A stretch of 64,000 bases of DNA from Meridianimarinicoccus marinus (GTDB lineage Bacteria; Pseudomonadota; Alphaproteobacteria; Rhodobacterales; Rhodobacteraceae): contig NZ_JBFBVU010000001.1 of assembly GCF_040689105.1 (NCBI RefSeq), positions 323,131 to 387,130 of the forward strand. The letters run 5' to 3'. Below the pieces are notes generated by a model. That model saw nothing but the letters and a program-made list of their open reading frames with translations. It was not told the origin of the DNA and ran no database searches. A program made the position numbers and the translations under genes. Below are positions 60,779 through 64,000 of this stretch, piece after piece; position 1 is the first letter of the stretch; every line of letters starts with the position of its first letter.

Positions 60779-61860
60779 CCGAGAACTGGGCCGAAACCCT
60801 CTGGGCGTCGCTGCCGGTGCCGGCGGTTCTGGTCGATGCCGAGGACAAGATCCTCGACATGACCCCGGCGGCGGAATCCTTCCTGAACACCTCGGTCAAA
60901 TCGGTGCGCGGCTATCCGGTCTGGGACAAGGTGATGGTCGACGCGCCGCTGGAAGAGGCCTTCGCGCGCGTGCGCTCGGACAAGGCGGGCCTTTATATCA
61001 ACGACGTGGACGTGGGCAGCGGCAACCGCGCCCCGGCGCAATGCAACCTGCAGATCGGGCCGGTGATGCGCGATCCGGGGCTGGTTCTGGTGCTGTTCGA
61101 ACCGCGCCAGATCGCCGAGCGCATGGACCGCGCCAATTCGATGAAATCGGCAGCGAAATCGGCCATCGGCATGGCCGAGATGCTGGCCCATGAGATCAAG
61201 AACCCGCTGGCGGGCATCACCGGGGCGGCGCAGCTTCTGGCAATGGGGCTGCGCGGCGAGGATCTGGAGCTGACCGATCTGATCGTGGGCGAGGCCCGGC
61301 GCATCACCAAGCTGCTGGACCAGGTCGAGCAATTCGGCAATCTGCGCCCGCCGGTGCGCAAGTCGGTGAACCTCCACGATCTGCTGGATCGCGCCCGCAA
61401 GTCCTCGGCCCTTGGCGTGGCCGCGCGCATGAAGATCGTCGAGGATTATGATCCCTCGCTGCCAAACACCCATGTGGACGGCGATCAGATGCTGCAGGTG
61501 TTCCAGAACCTGATGAAGAATGCCGCCGAGGCCTCGGACCCGAAATCGGGCGGCACCATCACCCTGCGCACCTTCTATGACATGGCGCTGCGTGTGCGCC
61601 GCAGCGATGGCAGCCACGCGCGGCTGCCCCTGCAGGTCGAGATCATCGACGACGGTTCCGGCATTCCCGCCGACATCGTCGCCGACATCTTCGATCCCTT
61701 TGTATCGAGTCGCGAAAACGGCACCGGGTTGGGGCTGGCCCTGGTGTCGAAGATTGTCTCGGATCATGACGGGTGGGTCGGCGTGGAAAGCACGCCGGGC
61801 CGCACCGTTTTCCGCATTTCCCTGCCTGTCGCCCCCAAAGAAGAGACGGAGACGCCCTGA
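60775..61860 (+). CDS. ntrB: Nitrogen-regulation histidine kinase NtrB
   Basis: 361 residues, soluble. PAS-like N-terminus (VPAVLVDAEDKILDMTPAAE), HisKA with His139 in LAHEIKNPLAGITG, and an ATPase with NLMKNAAEA (N box) and DDGSGIPADI/GTGLGLAL. Phosphorylates NtrC under nitrogen limitation, under control of PII proteins. Overlaps both dusB (ATGA) and ntrC (TGATG). Confidence 0.95.
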   Translation: MTENWAETLWASLPVPAVLVDAEDKILDMTPAAESFLNTSVKSVRGYPVWDKVMVDAPLEEAFARVRSDKAGLYINDVDVGSGNRAPAQCNLQIGPVMRDPGLVLVLFEPRQIAERMDRANSMKSAAKSAIGMAEMLAHEIKNPLAGITGAAQLLAMGLRGEDLELTDLIVGEARRITKLLDQVEQFGNLRPPVRKSVNLHDLLDRARKSSALGVAARMKIVEDYDPSLPNTHVDGDQMLQVFQNLMKNAAEASDPKSGGTITLRTFYDMALRVRRSDGSHARLPLQVEIIDDGSGIPADIVADIFDPFVSSRENGTGLGLALVSKIVSDHDGWVGVESTPGRTVFRISLPVAPKEETETP

Positions 61861-63227
61861 TGGATGGCACGATCCTGGTGGCCGATGACGATCGCACGAT
61901 CCGCACGGTCCTGACCCAAGCCCTGACGCGTGCAGGCTGCAAGGTGCATGCGACCTCCTCGCTGATGACGCTGATGCGCTGGGTCGAAGAGGGCAAGGGC
62001 GACCTTGTGATTTCGGATGTGATCATGCCCGATGGCAACGGTCTGGAAACCCTGCCGAAGATCAGCGAGGCACGGCCCGGCCTGCCGGTGATCGTGATCT
62101 CGGCGCAGAACACGATCATGACGGCGATTCAGGCCGCCGAGGCGGAAGCCTTCGACTATCTGCCCAAACCCTTCGATCTGCCCGACCTGATGAAACGCGC
62201 CGGGCGCGCGCTGGAGGTCAAGCGCCGCGCCCCGGTGCGCCGCGATCCGGTGGACGAGGATACCGACGAACTGCCGCTGGTCGGCCGCACCCCGGCCATG
62301 CAATCGCTGTACCGGCTGGTGGCGCGGGTGATGAACACCGATCTGTCGGTGATGATCTCGGGCGAAAGCGGCACTGGAAAATCGCTGATCGCGCGCGCCA
62401 TCCACGACTTCAGCGACCGGCGGGCGATGCCCTTCGTGGTGGCCTCGGCCACCGATCTGGACGGCGTCGATGGCCCGGCCAACCTGATCGCGCGGGCGCG
62501 CGGCGGCTCGATCCTGTTCGACGAAGTCGGCGATTTCGACCTGGAGGCACAGGCCAAGATCGTGCGGATGCTGGACGGTTTCGGCGATCCCTCGCCGCGG
62601 ATCATGGCGACCTCGCAAGAGGATCTGAGCGGGCGCATCGACGACGGTGGTTTCCGGCAGGACCTGTACTATCGGCTCAGCGGGGTGACGGTGCAGGTGC
62701 CTGCGTTGCGCGAACGGGTCGATGACATCCCGCTTCTGGCCGATCACTTTCTGGCCCGTGCCGAGCGGGACGGCGCCCCGGCCCGCCGTTTCGACGATAA
62801 CGCGATGGAAATGATCCGCGCCTATTCCTGGCCCGGCAACGTGCGCCAGCTGGAAAACACCGTGCGCCGCCTGGTGGTCACCAGCCCCGAGGACCAGATC
62901 TCGAAGGTGGATGTGGAACATGTGCTGGGCAACCAGCCGGCGATGGAGCCGATGGGCGGGCGTGCAGCCGATACCGACAAGCTGTCGGCTTCGGTCGCGG
63001 CGCATCTGAAGCGCTATTTCGACCTGCACGGCGGGGTGCTGCCGCCGCCGGGTCTGTACCAGCGCATCCTGCGCGAAGTGGAAATGCCGCTGATCGAGAT
63101 CGCTCTGGATGCCACCGGCGGCAATCAGGCCAAATGCGCCGATCTTCTGGGCATCAACCGGAATACGCTGCGCAAGAAGATCACCGACCTTGATATCCGC
63201 GTGACACGCCGGCGAAAATTGATGTAA
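61860..63227 (+). CDS. ntrC: Nitrogen regulator NtrC lacking the sigma-54 GAFTGA loop
   Basis: 455 residues. Receiver with Asp53 (LVISDVIMPDGNG), AAA+ domain with Walker A GESGTGKS (168-175) and Walker B ILFDEVGD (218-225), and C-terminal helix-turn-helix (NQAKCADLLGINRNTLRKKI). Between Walker A and B the segment PFVVASATDLDGVDGPANLIARA lacks the GAFTGA loop and is shortened. The same loss in Rhodobacter capsulatus NtrC goes with activation of sigma-70 RNA polymerase. ATG 61860 shares one base with the ntrB stop. Confidence 0.95.
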   Translation: MDGTILVADDDRTIRTVLTQALTRAGCKVHATSSLMTLMRWVEEGKGDLVISDVIMPDGNGLETLPKISEARPGLPVIVISAQNTIMTAIQAAEAEAFDYLPKPFDLPDLMKRAGRALEVKRRAPVRRDPVDEDTDELPLVGRTPAMQSLYRLVARVMNTDLSVMISGESGTGKSLIARAIHDFSDRRAMPFVVASATDLDGVDGPANLIARARGGSILFDEVGDFDLEAQAKIVRMLDGFGDPSPRIMATSQEDLSGRIDDGGFRQDLYYRLSGVTVQVPALRERVDDIPLLADHFLARAERDGAPARRFDDNAMEMIRAYSWPGNVRQLENTVRRLVVTSPEDQISKVDVEHVLGNQPAMEPMGGRAADTDKLSASVAAHLKRYFDLHGGVLPPPGLYQRILREVEMPLIEIALDATGGNQAKCADLLGINRNTLRKKITDLDIRVTRRRKLM

Positions 63228-63306
63228 GCGTGCAACAGGGCGTTGCAGCCCTGCCGCAGGTATGACATCCGCGGCAACGCGACGATCAATCTGTTCGAGG
63301 TCCGGC

Positions 63307-64000
63307 ATGCGCGCAGACCTGGGTCGGTCGACCTGGCTCATGCTCAACGAATTCAGTCGCCGCCGACGGGTGCGCACCGGGGCCACCTTTGCCATGGTGA
63401 TCCTCGGGCCGACCCTGGCCGTGGCCACGTTCCTTGTGCTCGGGCCTCTGGCGCTGGGATCGTCAAGCGGCGGTCTGCGTTTTGTCCTGCTGCTGGACTT
63501 CGTCTATATCCTGACCCTTGCCGCGCTTGTGCTCTATCGCATCGCCGGGATGATCGCGGCGCGGCGGGCGCATTCCGCGGGCTCGCGGCTGCACCTGCGC
63601 CTGACCGGGGTGTTCACGCTGGTGGCGCTGATCCCCACGGTTCTTGTGGCGGTTTTTGCCGGGCTGACGGTCAACATGGGGCTTGAGGGCTGGTTTTCCG
63701 AACGGGTGCAATCGGTGATAGGCGCCTCGCTGGACGCCGCCGAAGCCTATCAGGAAGAACAGCGCCGCGATCTGAAGACCGATGCCACCGCGCTGGCGGA
63801 TCTGCTGAACGCCCAGCAGCAGCGGGTGTTCGTGGTCTCGGACGGGGACTTCCGGCAGGTTCTGGCACAGGGGCAGGCGCAGATCCAGCGCGGGCTGAAA
63901 GAGGCCTATGTGATCGATGGGCAGGCCGAGATCCGGGCCCGCGGCGAACGCTCCTACCTGTTCGACTACGAAGCGCCGGGGCTGGAGCAGCTGGTCGCGT
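63307..64000 (+). CDS. ntrY: NtrY-like membrane sensor histidine kinase (partial, runs off right edge)
   Basis: N-terminal 231 residues are visible. Three predicted membrane helices: ATFAMVILGPTLAVATFLVL, FVLLLDFVYILTLAALVLY and LTGVFTLVALIPTVLVAVF, followed by the periplasmic part that starts NMGLEGWFSERVQSVIGASLDAAEAYQEE, characteristic of NtrY. Its partner NtrX probably follows beyond the window. It controls nitrogen and respiratory genes in this group. GAGG precedes ATG 63307. Confidence 0.92.
   Translation, partial: MRADLGRSTWLMLNEFSRRRRVRTGATFAMVILGPTLAVATFLVLGPLALGSSSGGLRFVLLLDFVYILTLAALVLYRIAGMIAARRAHSAGSRLHLRLTGVFTLVALIPTVLVAVFAGLTVNMGLEGWFSERVQSVIGASLDAAEAYQEEQRRDLKTDATALADLLNAQQQRVFVVSDGDFRQVLAQGQAQIQRGLKEAYVIDGQAEIRARGERSYLFDYEAPGLEQLVA

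Overview
The window is chromosomal DNA from an alphaproteobacterium of the order Rhodobacterales (Roseobacter/Rhodobacter relatives). The evidence is consistently high-GC coding sequence, the dusB(nifR3)-ntrB-ntrC-ntrY order with an NtrC that lacks the sigma-54 contact loop, a fused ispDF, a ChpT phosphotransferase, a B12-dependent NrdJ as the ribonucleotide reductase seen here, a VPLPA-CTERM protein and a GTTC-N7-GTTC SOS box. The genus cannot be fixed from the sequence alone. No rRNA, CRISPR array, transposase, phage or plasmid module was seen; this is mostly ordinary core chromosome with a few accessory pieces.

Layout. 1-3.9 kb: phosphorus-free lipid genes on the minus strand (sqdB at the left edge, then the plcP-btaA-btaB operon), preceded by a hybrid histidine kinase. 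5.6-10.9 kb: metG, a YceI protein, an ImuA-like SOS gene with a LexA box, a Tas-type aldo/keto reductase, a Nudix hydrolase and a DUF983 protein. 11.2-13.2 kb: an EF-hand protein, an ECF sigma factor, a membrane protein and a CnrX/Spy-like periplasmic sensor. 13.2-17.5 kb: a PleD-like diguanylate cyclase, a DUF3572 protein, a HAD phosphatase, and an H-NOX-like protein that has lost its heme ligand, translationally coupled to a GGDEF protein. 17.5-20.2 kb: ilvI-ilvH behind a complete peptide-leader attenuator. 20.3-26.6 kb: gyrA, usg, a YqaA-like protein with dsbB, and TRAP permeases without a binding protein. 27-31 kb: nrdJ and tRNA-Ser(CGA).

31-37.9 kb: a DUF2059 protein, rplU-rpmA, a GNAT, obgE-proB-proA, chpT and a DUF3553 protein. 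38-39.7 kb: olsB-olsA for ornithine lipid. 39.8-45 kb: ThiE-like, TrmJ-like, ctaA, an M32 carboxypeptidase and HtpX. 45-46 kb: an AT-richer patch with a VPLPA-CTERM protein. 46-49.6 kb: dnaB, pyrE and pyrC. 50-52 kb: four small proteins (phasin-like, antifreeze-like and two DUF1127-type). 52-56.4 kb: oxyR, a peroxiredoxin, lipA and two c-type cytochromes. 56.2-64 kb: hpt, coq10, ispDF-pgpA-cinA and the Ntr operon, which runs off the right edge.

The most distinctive theme is phosphate-sparing membranes: sulfolipid (SqdB), betaine lipid (BtaA/BtaB) and ornithine lipid (OlsB/OlsA) synthesis, plus a PlcP-type phospholipase to remove the phospholipids they replace. Pho-box-like direct repeats lie upstream of plcP and olsB. 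Other notable signals are the ilvIH attenuator, the degenerate H-NOX next to a diguanylate cyclase, the ECF/EF-hand/CnrX-like module, an Irr-type palindrome between prx5 and lipA, and helically phased repeats upstream of dnaB.
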